A stretch of 42,225 nt of DNA. Source: Betaproteobacteria bacterium HGW-Betaproteobacteria-14 (GTDB lineage: Bacteria > Pseudomonadota > Gammaproteobacteria > Burkholderiales > Rhodocyclaceae). The notes under the pieces were generated by a model. The model saw only the letters and a list, made by a program, of their open reading frames with translations, had not been told where the DNA came from and did no database searches. Within the stretch, counting starts at the first letter, position 1, and each line of letters starts with the position of its first letter. Positions 1 through 8,312 of this stretch are shown here, piece by piece. The stretch spans positions 1-42,225 of the forward strand of contig PHCS01000018.1 of NCBI GenBank assembly GCA_002840845.1, given 5' to 3'. The position numbers and the translations under genes are program-made.

Positions 1-80
1 AGAACCGGCACGCAGCGCAAAGGTTGGCGGCCTATAGCTCCCAATTGCGGCTTGAACTAGGGCCGTGAGGCGGCGGCGCA

Positions 81-108
81 ATTTAACATAATACAGATTA
101 TACGAAGT
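81..108. other. dif: dif-like XerC/XerD recombination site
   Basis: The site reads ATTTAACATAA (81-91), a 6-bp centre TACAGA (92-97), then TTATACGAAGT (98-108). The first arm is identical to the E. coli XerD-binding arm written in reverse. The second arm, read on the minus strand as ACTTCGTATAA, fits the proteobacterial XerC-arm consensus as I remember it (RNTKCGCATAA) at 10 of 11 positions. The 11-6-11 layout is exactly that of dif, where XerC and XerD resolve chromosome dimers under FtsK control. An 8-bp direct repeat, CCGTGAGG, flanks it at 63-70 and 112-119. The centre differs from the common TGTATA. A dif-like site used by an integrating element or plasmid cannot be excluded, because sequence left of position 1 is not visible. 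Confidence 0.75.
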
Positions 109-132
109 ATCCCGTGAGGTTGGGATGAGCGC

Positions 133-798
133 CTAGTCCTTCGCGCCCGCCGCTTTGAGCATTTTGACGATCTGGGTATGGCCCGCCTCCGTTGCCCATT
201 TCAAGGCTGTTATGCCATCGGCGGTCTTGATCGTCGGGTCTGACTTGGCTTCGAGCAATCGCTTGACCGTGCCCGCGTGGCCATTCCTTGAAGCCAGCAT
301 CAATGCGTGAGCGTGGTTGGGCGCCAACGCATCGACTTCAGCTCCCTTGTCGATAAGGAAATCGACGACTTCCTCGTGACCTTCAAAAGCGGCATAGATC
401 AATGGCGTCCAGCCTGGATGATTGATCTCGCCTCCCGCCCCGACCAGAAGCTTGACGATGTCCAGTCGTCCCTTCAAGGCAGCAAACATCAAGGGGGTGT
501 CGCCATACTGGTTTCGGGTGCGCACGCGGGCCCGATGGTCCAGCAGAAAGCGGACAAGCTCGATATTGCCTTTTTCCACAGCCAGCATGAGGAGCGAATT
601 GCCTGATTGGTCGACGGTATTCACGTCCATGCCACGCTGCAGAATGGCTGTGACCGTTCCCGTATCGTTCTCTTCGATGGCCTTTAGAAGGTCATCGTAC
701 ACACCAGCGGACACGGTCATGGCCTGCATAAAGAAGACCACCCCAAGGAATGCTGGCAGGAAGAAATCCCTGAATAGGGAAAAACGTTTAATTATCAA
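133..798 (-). CDS. exported ankyrin-repeat protein
   Basis: A 221-residue protein with an N-terminal signal peptide: basic start, hydrophobic stretch at about 12-25, and likely cleavage after TVSA near residue 31. Tandem ankyrin repeats fill the rest, recognisable by TPLMFAALKG, TPLIYAAFEG, HALMLASRNG and ALKWATEAGH helices, about five to six repeats ending at the C-terminus. The repeat around residues 120-133 is a few residues short in its loop. Ankyrin stacks bind proteins; the partner here is unknown, and the periplasm is the inferred location. The start is TTG (796-798), overlapping the tatD stop as TTGA, with a GGAG ribosome site 10 nt upstream and no better ATG. It is the last gene of the mltG operon and lies beside the dif-like site. 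Confidence 0.85.
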   Translation of the reverse strand: MIIKRFSLFRDFFLPAFLGVVFFMQAMTVSAGVYDDLLKAIEENDTGTVTAILQRGMDVNTVDQSGNSLLMLAVEKGNIELVRFLLDHRARVRTRNQYGDTPLMFAALKGRLDIVKLLVGAGGEINHPGWTPLIYAAFEGHEEVVDFLIDKGAEVDALAPNHAHALMLASRNGHAGTVKRLLEAKSDPTIKTADGITALKWATEAGHTQIVKMLKAAGAKD

Positions 799-1565
799 TT
801 TACTGAGACTCCGAAAAGACGGCAGAAATTGGCCGTCGTGGCCTGTTCGACCGCACTGATATCCAGGCCTCTCAGGCGTGCGATTTCTTCCGCAACATGA
901 CGGACATAGGCCGGTTCATTGACCTTGCCGCGATACGGCACCGGGGCCAAATAGGGTGAGTCCGTTTCAACCAGCAATCGTTCCAGGGGGATGTTTTTTG
1001 CCACCTCCTTGAGTTGCCGGGCGTTTTTGAAAGTGACAATCCCCGAAAAGGAGATATGAAAGCCCATCGACAGCGCCTCGTCCGCGACCGCCTGTGTCTC
1101 GGTAAAACAATGCATCACGCCGCCGACCGCCTCCGCGCCCTCCTCGCGCATGATGCGTAATGTGTCTTCTGCCGAGTCCCTTGTATGAATAATCAGTGGC
1201 TTGCGACATGATTTGGCTGCACGGATATGGATTCGAAAACGTTCGCGCTGCCACTCCGGCTTGTCCTTGTGCCAGTAATAATCCAATCCTGTTTCACCGA
1301 TCCCCAGCACACGCTCATGATGTGCAAACTGCAGAAGTGTTTCCACATCGGGCTCGGCGCAATCATGGTGTTCCGGGTGGACACCGACAGATGCGTAAAG
1401 ATTCTCATGCGTTTCGGCCAGCGAGAGCACGCCGGGCAATCCTTCCAGGCTGACGCCAATGCACAGCGCCGCGCCAACCCTTGCGCTCTTCATGGAATCA
1501 AGGACTTGATCGATTCTTCCGGACAATTCGGGGAAATCGAGGTGGCAATGCGAATCAACCAGCAT
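795..1565 (-). CDS. tatD: TatD family metal-dependent hydrolase
   Basis: A 256-residue TIM-barrel hydrolase of the TatD/YcfH family, whose members act as metal-dependent 3'-5' DNA/RNA exonucleases in the cytoplasm. Metal ligands are visible in order: SHCHLD with H6 and H8, E91 in GIGETGLDYY, H127 in LIIHTRD, H152 in GVMHCFTE and D202 in ETDSPYLAP. Length matches the family. It follows pilZ by 10 nt and overlaps the ankyrin gene by 4 nt, so it is translated within the mltG-tmk-holB-pilZ operon, as in many proteobacteria where a tatD paralogue (ycfH) follows holB. Whether it is the TatD or YcfH orthologue cannot be told from sequence alone. Confidence 0.93.
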   Translation of the reverse strand: MLVDSHCHLDFPELSGRIDQVLDSMKSARVGAALCIGVSLEGLPGVLSLAETHENLYASVGVHPEHHDCAEPDVETLLQFAHHERVLGIGETGLDYYWHKDKPEWQRERFRIHIRAAKSCRKPLIIHTRDSAEDTLRIMREEGAEAVGGVMHCFTETQAVADEALSMGFHISFSGIVTFKNARQLKEVAKNIPLERLLVETDSPYLAPVPYRGKVNEPAYVRHVAEEIARLRGLDISAVEQATTANFCRLFGVSVN

Positions 1566-1575
1566 TGCAAACAGG

Positions 1576-1944
1576 CTAGATGGTGTGGGTCTGGCGACCC
1601 GCGGGGTAGCCGGCCAGGATGGTTTCTATCTTGCGACGGGCAGCCTGGCCTGATTCGTCTTCGCTGAATTGGACGCCGATGCCCTGCGTCTTGTTGTTCT
1701 GCGCATCCGCCGGGGTGACCCAGACAACCGAGCCGGCTATGGGCAATTTGCCCGGTTCATCCATCAGCGACAGAAGCATGAAGACCTCATCGCCGATGGC
1801 ATAGGGCTTGGCGGTCGGCACAAAAATCCCGCCACGCTTCAGGTATGGCATATAGGCAGCGTAAAGTGCTGATTTGGAATTGATGTTTAATGAAAGTACA
1901 CTCGGGCGTGCGCCGGTAGGCTGGGGTTTGGCAGATTCTGACAT
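1576..1944 (-). CDS. pilZ: type IV pilus protein PilZ
   Basis: A 122-residue PilZ-domain protein with the hallmark segment of the pilus-assembly subgroup: VLSLNINSKSALYAAYMPYL, then GGIFVP, YAIGDEVFMLLSL, GSVVWVTP and GIGVQF. The RxxxR and D/NxSxxG motifs that bind cyclic di-GMP are absent. This is usual for true PilZ, which works with PilB and FimX-type proteins at the inner face of the membrane. Position between holB and tatD is the standard betaproteobacterial arrangement. No other pilus genes lie in the window. The N-terminal codons are somewhat AT-rich (1861-1900) but not strikingly so. Confidence 0.93.
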   Translation of the reverse strand: MSESAKPQPTGARPSVLSLNINSKSALYAAYMPYLKRGGIFVPTAKPYAIGDEVFMLLSLMDEPGKLPIAGSVVWVTPADAQNNKTQGIGVQFSEDESGQAARRKIETILAGYPAGRQTHTI

Positions 1945-1952
1945 GGACTTGG

Positions 1953-2990
1953 TTATCTCCCGCTCAAGGCTGCACGTGCATAACGGGACAGCATATCTTC
2001 CAGAAACAGACGCGGATTCAAAGGGTGCTGTGCCACGGCGCGAATTCGCGTCAGATCATTGTAGCAGTCAATCAAAGTACTGATCGAGGCACGGCTTGAC
2101 GCCGCGCGGACTTCCAGCGATTTATGTGCATGGAAAAGCGTCGCGCCGCTTTGTTTCATCATGATCAGATCAAATACCCATTTCTGCATCCAAATCACCA
2201 GCTTGCGCTTGTCTACCGCGGATTCCCCTTCCTTGTTCTCCTTCAGCCAGGATTCCCAGCGCCCCGCAATCGCTACCGGTCCGGCATGCTCCAGTTGCGC
2301 CAGATCCCGGTAGAACCCGTTCAGACGATCCCAGTCGCCCGCCTCGCCCAACGCAGCCAACGGCATGCCGCCGGCGTGAGCAAGCAATTCCTCGGCATGG
2401 GGAGTTCCATTCTCGCGCAACCATGCCAACGCTTCATCTGTGGAAGGCTTGGACAAGGAGAGGGTCTGGCAACGGCTGAGAATGGTGGGCAAAAGCCTTC
2501 TTCTGCTATTAGTTATTAATATAAATAATGTACTTGAAGAAGGTTCTTCAAGTGCTTTAAGAAGTGAGTTCGCGGTGGCATGGTTCATGGCCTCAGCGGG
2601 CCGGATGACAATGACGCGGAATCCATGGCGATGCGTGCCAATTCCCAGGAAGCCATCCAGTGCGCGAATCTGGTTGATGCGGATCTGCTCCGATTTTTTC
2701 TTCTGTGTGCCTTGTGCTGAATCGACATCCGCATCTTCCTGCTCATCCCCTCCCGGTTCGATCAATCTGAAATCGGGGTGGTTGCCGCCGGAAAACCAGA
2801 TGCAGGAGGGGCATTTTCCGCAAGCTTCCTCGCTTCCCGCAGCCTTTTCGCACAAAAGCCTGGCCGCCAGGGACAATGCGAATTGCTGCTTGCCACCTCC
2901 TTCCGGACCAGCCAGAAGGAGGGCGTGGGGCAACCGCCCGATCTGCTCGGTCAACTTGTTCCAGATTTCAGCGTGCCAAGGATATATCAT
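1953..2990 (-). CDS. holB: DNA polymerase III delta' subunit
   Basis: A 345-residue clamp-loader subunit. The Walker-A-like loop GPEGGGKQ lies at 28-35, zinc-site cysteines at 47, 57, 60 and 63 (CGKCPSC), and the conserved SRC motif at 172-174. Residues about 80-100 form a charged, low-complexity insert. Delta' helps load the beta clamp and has no ATPase of its own in E. coli; here the loop is close to, but not, a classic GKT/S. The gene follows tmk by 6 nt. Codons 142-161 (2508-2567) all end in A or T, giving a 65-bp stretch of about 28% GC around NSLLKALEEP; see the separate entry. Confidence 0.95.
   Translation of the reverse strand: MIYPWHAEIWNKLTEQIGRLPHALLLAGPEGGGKQQFALSLAARLLCEKAAGSEEACGKCPSCIWFSGGNHPDFRLIEPGGDEQEDADVDSAQGTQKKKSEQIRINQIRALDGFLGIGTHRHGFRVIVIRPAEAMNHATANSLLKALEEPSSSTLFILITNSRRRLLPTILSRCQTLSLSKPSTDEALAWLRENGTPHAEELLAHAGGMPLAALGEAGDWDRLNGFYRDLAQLEHAGPVAIAGRWESWLKENKEGESAVDKRKLVIWMQKWVFDLIMMKQSGATLFHAHKSLEVRAASSRASISTLIDCYNDLTRIRAVAQHPLNPRLFLEDMLSRYARAALSGR
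2504..2568. other. AT-rich codon island inside holB
   Basis: GC is about 28% (18 of 65) inside a gene that is otherwise GC-rich. Every codon from S142 to N161 ends in A or T, including TTA twice, ATA twice, and just beyond them AGA, AGA and AGG. The encoded protein remains a normal, conserved clamp-loader segment (LLKALEEP to SRC). It includes the motif TACTTGA-N17-CTTTAAGAAGTGA on the plus strand (2531-2567), shared with the dxr island, and a 22-bp palindrome. Function unknown. Confidence 0.85.
2532..2553. repeat. 22-bp inverted repeat within holB
   Basis: ACTTGAAGAA, a 2-nt centre GG, then TTCTTCAAGT: a perfect 10-bp inverted repeat inside the AT-rich island. In holB it encodes part of LEEPSSS, so part of its symmetry may be coincidental coding of Glu-Glu-Pro-Ser-Ser. 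It could also serve as a protein-binding dyad. There is no evidence beyond symmetry. Confidence 0.5.
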
Positions 2991-2996
2991 TATTTA

Positions 2997-3605
2997 TTAA
3001 ATAGTTGAGATGTGTATCTCAAGTACTTTCTGAATATCGGTAATGCTTTGTCTTGAATCCACGACCTTGATCCTGTCAGGTTCCGTGGCTGCCCGGCGCA
3101 AATAAGTCTTCCTGACGCGCTCAAAGAACTCGCGGGTTTCCTGTTCGAAGCGATCAGGCACATTCCCGGTTTTGGCCAAGCGCTCAAACGCGACCTCGAC
3201 CGGCAGATCGAAAACAAATGTGATGTCCGGCTGAAATCCAGCCTGGACCCAGCGTTCCAGAACCTGGATGCGTTCCCTGGCGAGGCCTCTCCCGCCCCCC
3301 TGATAAGCGTAGGAGGCATCGGTAAACCTGTCCGAGACGACCCATTTCCCCGCTTCAAGCGCAGGTTGAATCAGCTTGTCCATGTGTTCCCGCCTGGCGG
3401 CAAACATGAGGAGCGCCTCTGTTTCCAGGTGCATGGGCTCCGATAACAGGAGGGCTCTCAGTTTCTCGCCCAGGCCGGTGCCTCCCGGCTCGCGCGTTGC
3501 AACGATCTCCCTGCCCTGGTTTTTCAGGTGATCGACCAGCCAGGCATGGTGGGTGCTCTTGCCGGCCCCGTCTATGCCTTCCAGCGTAATGAACTTGCCG
3601 CGCAT
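2997..3605 (-). CDS. tmk: thymidylate kinase
   Basis: A 202-residue dTMP kinase that makes dTDP for DNA synthesis. The P-loop GIDGAGKST is at 10-18, followed by the TREPGGT phosphate-binding segment, the [17 protein letters not shown] region with the DR motif, and an arginine-bearing lid. Length is typical for bacterial enzymes. Its ATG directly abuts the mltG stop codon, and holB follows after 6 nt, the usual mltG-tmk-holB order. The 3' end and the junction to holB (about 2981-3050) are AT-rich, near 27% GC, and include a small hairpin, TTGAGAT-GTGT-ATCTCAA (3005-3022). Confidence 0.97.
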   Translation of the reverse strand: MRGKFITLEGIDGAGKSTHHAWLVDHLKNQGREIVATREPGGTGLGEKLRALLLSEPMHLETEALLMFAARREHMDKLIQPALEAGKWVVSDRFTDASYAYQGGGRGLARERIQVLERWVQAGFQPDITFVFDLPVEVAFERLAKTGNVPDRFEQETREFFERVRKTYLRRAATEPDRIKVVDSRQSITDIQKVLEIHISTI

Positions 3606-4601
3606 TCACTTCCCTTTTCGCAATTGATATTTGGCCACGGCACGATTGTGTTCTTCCAGCGTGCGGGAGAACTGGCTCGATCCATCACCGCGGGCGACAA
3701 AATAAAGCATTTCCGTCCTTGCGGGGTGAAGCGCCGCCTGGATCGCGGCCAGGCCCGGCATGGCGATGGGTGTTGGCGGCAATCCCGGCCGCGTATAGGT
3801 ATTGTAGGGGCCATCCGCAAGCAGATCGCGCTTGCGCAGATTACCGTCGAATTGTTCCCCCAAACCATATATCACTGTCGGGTCTGTCTGCAGCAGCATG
3901 CCGCGCTTGAGCCGATTGAGGAATACGGAGGCGATCCGGGTGCGCTCGAGGGGCTGCCCGGTTTCCTTTTCAACGATCGATGCCATGATGAGAGCTTCAT
4001 ACGGCGACGCATAGGGCAGGCCTTCTTCCCGGCTCTCCCATTCGGCCAGCAGTACCTTATCCATCTGATGGAGCGATCGCTTGAGGATGTCCAGATCGCT
4101 GGAGCCCCGTGCGAACAGGTAGGTATCCGGGAAGAAGCGGCCCTCTGCCCGGCCTTCCACGCCCAGTTTCTCCATGATCTCGCGCTCGCTCAGGCCAGTC
4201 GTGTCATGGCGGATGCCGGGATGGGCATCGAGCGCCATGCGCATTTGCCGGAAGGTCCAGCCTTCCTGCAGCACGATATCCGTCTGGGTGACATCGCCGC
4301 GAGTGAGTTTGTCCAGCAGTTTCAACGGGGTGATGCCCAGCGACACCTCGTAGCTGCCCGCCTTGATGCCCGCCGCCTTGCCGAGCAGGCGGCCCAGCAG
4401 CGTGAATTGCCAGGCAGGCATGGCGACGCCCGCCTCCTCGATCTGGCGGGATGCACTGCGCAGGGTGCTGCCGGCCTTGATTGTGAATTCAATCGGGCCG
4501 GCTTCAAGCGCCAGCGGCCTGGTTGCAAAGTACCCCATCCAGGCAATGAAAACGAGCGCGGCAGCAAGCAACAAGCCGAGCAGGCGAAGCAGGCGGTGCA
4601 T
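3606..4601 (-). CDS. mltG: endolytic murein transglycosylase MltG
   Basis: A 331-residue YceG-like lytic transglycosylase that cuts nascent glycan strands near the inner membrane and so sets their length. A single N-terminal membrane helix (about 8-24) precedes a LysM-like region (KAGSYEVS) and the catalytic domain. The catalytic glutamate is in SIVEKETG, with LQTDPTVIYG and YNTYTRPGLPPTPI as further signatures. A longer reading frame runs to 4862, but the ATG at 4599-4601 (MHRLLRLLG) gives the expected membrane anchor, and the extension lies inside ygfZ on the other strand. It is the first gene of the minus-strand operon. Confidence 0.94.
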   Translation of the reverse strand: MHRLLRLLGLLLAAALVFIAWMGYFATRPLALEAGPIEFTIKAGSTLRSASRQIEEAGVAMPAWQFTLLGRLLGKAAGIKAGSYEVSLGITPLKLLDKLTRGDVTQTDIVLQEGWTFRQMRMALDAHPGIRHDTTGLSEREIMEKLGVEGRAEGRFFPDTYLFARGSSDLDILKRSLHQMDKVLLAEWESREEGLPYASPYEALIMASIVEKETGQPLERTRIASVFLNRLKRGMLLQTDPTVIYGLGEQFDGNLRKRDLLADGPYNTYTRPGLPPTPIAMPGLAAIQAALHPARTEMLYFVARGDGSSQFSRTLEEHNRAVAKYQLRKGK

Positions 4602-4642
4602 TATCGGATGGGGATTGAAAAGGAGCGGAGGGACACAAAAGA

Positions 4643-4648
4643 TATAAT
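4643..4648 (+). promoter_or_regulatory. possible -10 box for ygfZ
   Basis: A perfect TATAAT lies 30 nt before the ygfZ ATG, in the 76-bp gap between divergent mltG and ygfZ. No good -35 lies at 17 nt; TTGAAA at 4615-4620 is 22 nt away. The same gap must also hold the promoter of the mltG operon, but I cannot assign it. Confidence 0.35.
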
Positions 4649-4677
4649 AACCTACCCCACAAACAGACGAATGAACC

Positions 4678-5706
4678 ATGAACCCGAACTGGAAGAACTT
4701 TCTGGCTGACCATGGCGCGCGCTTCGAGGCCGAGGACATCAGCGATTTTGGCGATGCCCGGTCTGAACTGGAATCGGCAGCCTCGGATTCAGTGATGGCG
4801 CCGCTGGCGCAGTTCGGATTGATCCGCGCCACCGGAGAGGAAGCGGCCGGATTTTTGCACAATCTGTTCTCGAACGATGTGCAGCATCTCGGGCGGGATC
4901 GCGCAGAACGCTGCGGCTTCTGCAGTCCGAAAGGACGTCTTCTGGCGGATTTCCTCCTGTGGAGGGAAGGTCACGATTACCTGCTGCAGCTCTCGGCCGA
5001 CATCCAGCCTGCCATCCTCAAGAAACTCGGCATGTATGTCCTGCGTTCCAAAGTAAAACTCGCGGATGCGGGCGACGATCTCGTGCTGCTGGGGATTGCG
5101 GGCAGCGGCATGGCAGCGGCCGTCAAGCTGTTGGGAATCGATTTCCCGACCGCCACGCTGGGTGTCGCGCGTTTCGACGGGGGCACGGCGATTCGCCTCG
5201 ACGAGCGGCGCTGCCAGCTGGCGCTGCGCCAGGACGCCGCATCCCAGGTATGGGAGACGCTCGCTTCCCAATTGCGCCCGGTCGGCACGCCGGCCTGGCG
5301 CTGGCTGGAGATCGAGGCGGGCATCCCGCACATCACCTCGCGCACGCAGGAAGAGTTCGTGCCGCAGATGGCCAATCTGGAATTGCTCGGCGGCGTCAGC
5401 TTCACCAAGGGCTGTTATCCGGGCCAGGAAGTGGTGGCTCGCACCAAGTATCTCGGCAAGGTGAAGCGCCGCACCTACCGCGCGCATATCGACGGGGGTT
5501 GCCCCCTGGCCGGCACCGACCTGTACAGCCCCGACCTGCCGGAACAATCCTGCGGCAAGGTCATCGAGGCGGCCCCGAGTCCTGCGGGCGGGTGTGAACT
5601 TCTGGCTTCGATGCTGATGACCAGCGCAGAAGGCGGCGAGGTGCGCGTGGGCAGCGCGGACGGCCTGCGTCTGGCGTTCCGCTCCCTGCCCTACCCCCTC
5701 GAGTAG
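4678..5706 (+). CDS. ygfZ: YgfZ folate-binding Fe-S maintenance protein
   Basis: A 342-residue member of the YgfZ/GcvT-like family, a tetrahydrofolate-dependent protein needed for the activity of some iron-sulfur enzymes such as the tRNA methylthiotransferase MiaB. The family signature KGCYPGQE is at 244-251 and holds the key cysteine C246. An N-terminal aminomethyltransferase-like fold (FLHNLFSNDVQ, CGFCSPKGRLLADF) precedes it. It diverges from mltG and is followed 11 nt later by an NRDE-family gene, probably in the same transcript. Confidence 0.93.
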   Translation: MNPNWKNFLADHGARFEAEDISDFGDARSELESAASDSVMAPLAQFGLIRATGEEAAGFLHNLFSNDVQHLGRDRAERCGFCSPKGRLLADFLLWREGHDYLLQLSADIQPAILKKLGMYVLRSKVKLADAGDDLVLLGIAGSGMAAAVKLLGIDFPTATLGVARFDGGTAIRLDERRCQLALRQDAASQVWETLASQLRPVGTPAWRWLEIEAGIPHITSRTQEEFVPQMANLELLGGVSFTKGCYPGQEVVARTKYLGKVKRRTYRAHIDGGCPLAGTDLYSPDLPEQSCGKVIEAAPSPAGGCELLASMLMTSAEGGEVRVGSADGLRLAFRSLPYPLE

Positions 5707-5717
5707 CGCTGCAGGCC

Positions 5718-6494
5718 ATGTGCCTGATCCTTCTGGCCTGGCGGGCGCATCCGGACTATCCGCTGGTCGTCGCCGCGAACCGGGACGAATTCTTTTCGCG
5801 CCGTACTGCAGCGGCTGACTTTTGGGAAGATGCACCCGATGTTCTTGCTGGACGCGATCTGGAGGCCGGCGGCACCTGGCTGGGCATCACGCGGCAGGGC
5901 CGCTTTGCTGCACTCACCAATTTCCGCGATCCGCAACGCATCCTGCAGGGCGCCCCTTCTCGGGGCGACCTGGTCAGCCGCTATCTGCGCGGGAGCGAAC
6001 TGCCGCAGGAATTCCTGCAGTGGTTGGCGCCGGTGGCGGCAAACTACAGCGGCTTCAACCTGGTGATCGGTGACCGCGAAAGCCTCTGGTATTTCTCCAA
6101 CTGCGGCGAAGGTGCCGGGCAACTGACTCCCGGCATTTACGGCCTGTCCAACCATCTTCTCGACACGCCCTGGCCCAAGGTGGCGCGCGGAAAATCGGCC
6201 CTTGGCTCCGCACTGCGCGCACTGCCGGACGACAGGCCGTTTTTCGCACTCCTGCGAGATGACAGCATCGCGCCGGACGAGGCGCTGCCGCGAACCGGCA
6301 TCAGTCTGGAATGGGAACGGTTGCTCTCGGCAGCCTTCATCAGCACAGAGGGCTACGGCACGCGCTCGGCAACGGTGCTGCTGATGAATGCGTCAGGAAA
6401 TGTGCGCTTCGTTGAGCAGGTCTTCCTGCCGCAAGCTCAGCCGGGTGAAAGGCGCGAATTCTCCTTGGACCTGAATGGCCAGGCTATTCGATGA
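5718..6494 (+). CDS. NRDE (TANGO2-like) family protein
   Basis: A 258-residue member of the NRDE/TANGO2 family. It begins MCLILLAW with Cys2, has the NRDEFF motif at 21-26, then GGTWLGITRQGRFAALTNFR, YSGFNLVIGD, and ends with an RSATVLLM-like strand. The fold resembles N-terminal nucleophile hydrolases, with Cys2 as the candidate nucleophile. The bacterial function is not established; the human relative is linked to lipid, CoA or haem handling. It follows ygfZ closely. Its 3' end overlaps the convergent L,D-transpeptidase gene by 11 nt. Confidence 0.9.
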   Translation: MCLILLAWRAHPDYPLVVAANRDEFFSRRTAAADFWEDAPDVLAGRDLEAGGTWLGITRQGRFAALTNFRDPQRILQGAPSRGDLVSRYLRGSELPQEFLQWLAPVAANYSGFNLVIGDRESLWYFSNCGEGAGQLTPGIYGLSNHLLDTPWPKVARGKSALGSALRALPDDRPFFALLRDDSIAPDEALPRTGISLEWERLLSAAFISTEGYGTRSATVLLMNASGNVRFVEQVFLPQAQPGERREFSLDLNGQAIR

Positions 6495-6963
6495 TATCCA
6501 CGGCCGTGCCTGCCGGCACGAGCTCGAACAACTCCAGGATGTCCCGGTTGCGCATGCGGATGCAGCCGATCGACCCGGGGCGCCCCAGTTCCGTGCCGTC
6601 GGGCGTACCGTGCAGGTAGACAAACCGGCGCATGGTATCCACGTCGCCCAGGCGGTTGCGGCCCGGCTCACATCCGGACAGCCAGAGTATCCGCGTCAGG
6701 ATCCAGTCGCGGCCGGGGTGCTTGTCGGCCAGTTCCCGCGAGTAGACCTCGCCGGTCGGGCGCCGGCGAACGAACACGGCGTTTTCGGGCTGGCCCGCGC
6801 CAATCTTGGCTCGCACGATATGGCGTCCGCGCGGCGTGCAGTTGCTGCCGCGCTGCTCTCCCGGGCCCATCTTGGATGTGGAGACCGTGTAGGTATGCAG
6901 GCATTTTCCCGCGTCGTCGAACAGGTCCAGCGTCTGGCGCGAGAGGGTGATGCGGATTTTCAT
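6484..6963 (-). CDS. L,D-transpeptidase (YkuD) without signal peptide
   Basis: A 159-residue protein made almost entirely of one YkuD domain. The catalytic block is complete: H118 in YLHGTPDGTELG and S131-x-G-C134 in SIGCIRM. YkuD enzymes form 3-3 peptidoglycan crosslinks or attach proteins to peptidoglycan in the periplasm. The start chosen is ATG 6961-6963 (MKIRITLS), overlapping the tadA stop by 1 nt; a start five codons upstream is possible. With either start there is no signal peptide or membrane helix, so the site of action is unclear. Downstream of tadA, probably cotranscribed. Confidence 0.9.
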   Translation of the reverse strand: MKIRITLSRQTLDLFDDAGKCLHTYTVSTSKMGPGEQRGSNCTPRGRHIVRAKIGAGQPENAVFVRRRPTGEVYSRELADKHPGRDWILTRILWLSGCEPGRNRLGDVDTMRRFVYLHGTPDGTELGRPGSIGCIRMRNRDILELFELVPAGTAVDIIE

Positions 6964-6964
6964 G

Positions 6965-8305
<1,341 letters not shown>

Positions 8306-8312
8306 CGCCGCC

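Noticed and set aside
3..68. Possible C-terminal tail of a plus-strand gene entering from the left, ending TGA at 66-68
   Set aside because: Only about 21 codons are visible, two other frames are also open for some distance, and nothing is recognisable.
81..110. loxP-like look of the TATACGAAGTAT segment
   Set aside because: The resemblance covers one arm only. The 11-6-11 layout and the perfect XerD arm fit dif much better.
3528..4709. 393-codon plus-strand frame over mltG
   Set aside because: It mirrors mltG and tmk on the opposite strand; its composition and lack of any motif mark it as a shadow.
4602..4862. Longer N-terminus for MltG
   Set aside because: It overlaps ygfZ on the other strand and would bury the membrane anchor; ATG at 4601 gives the expected protein.
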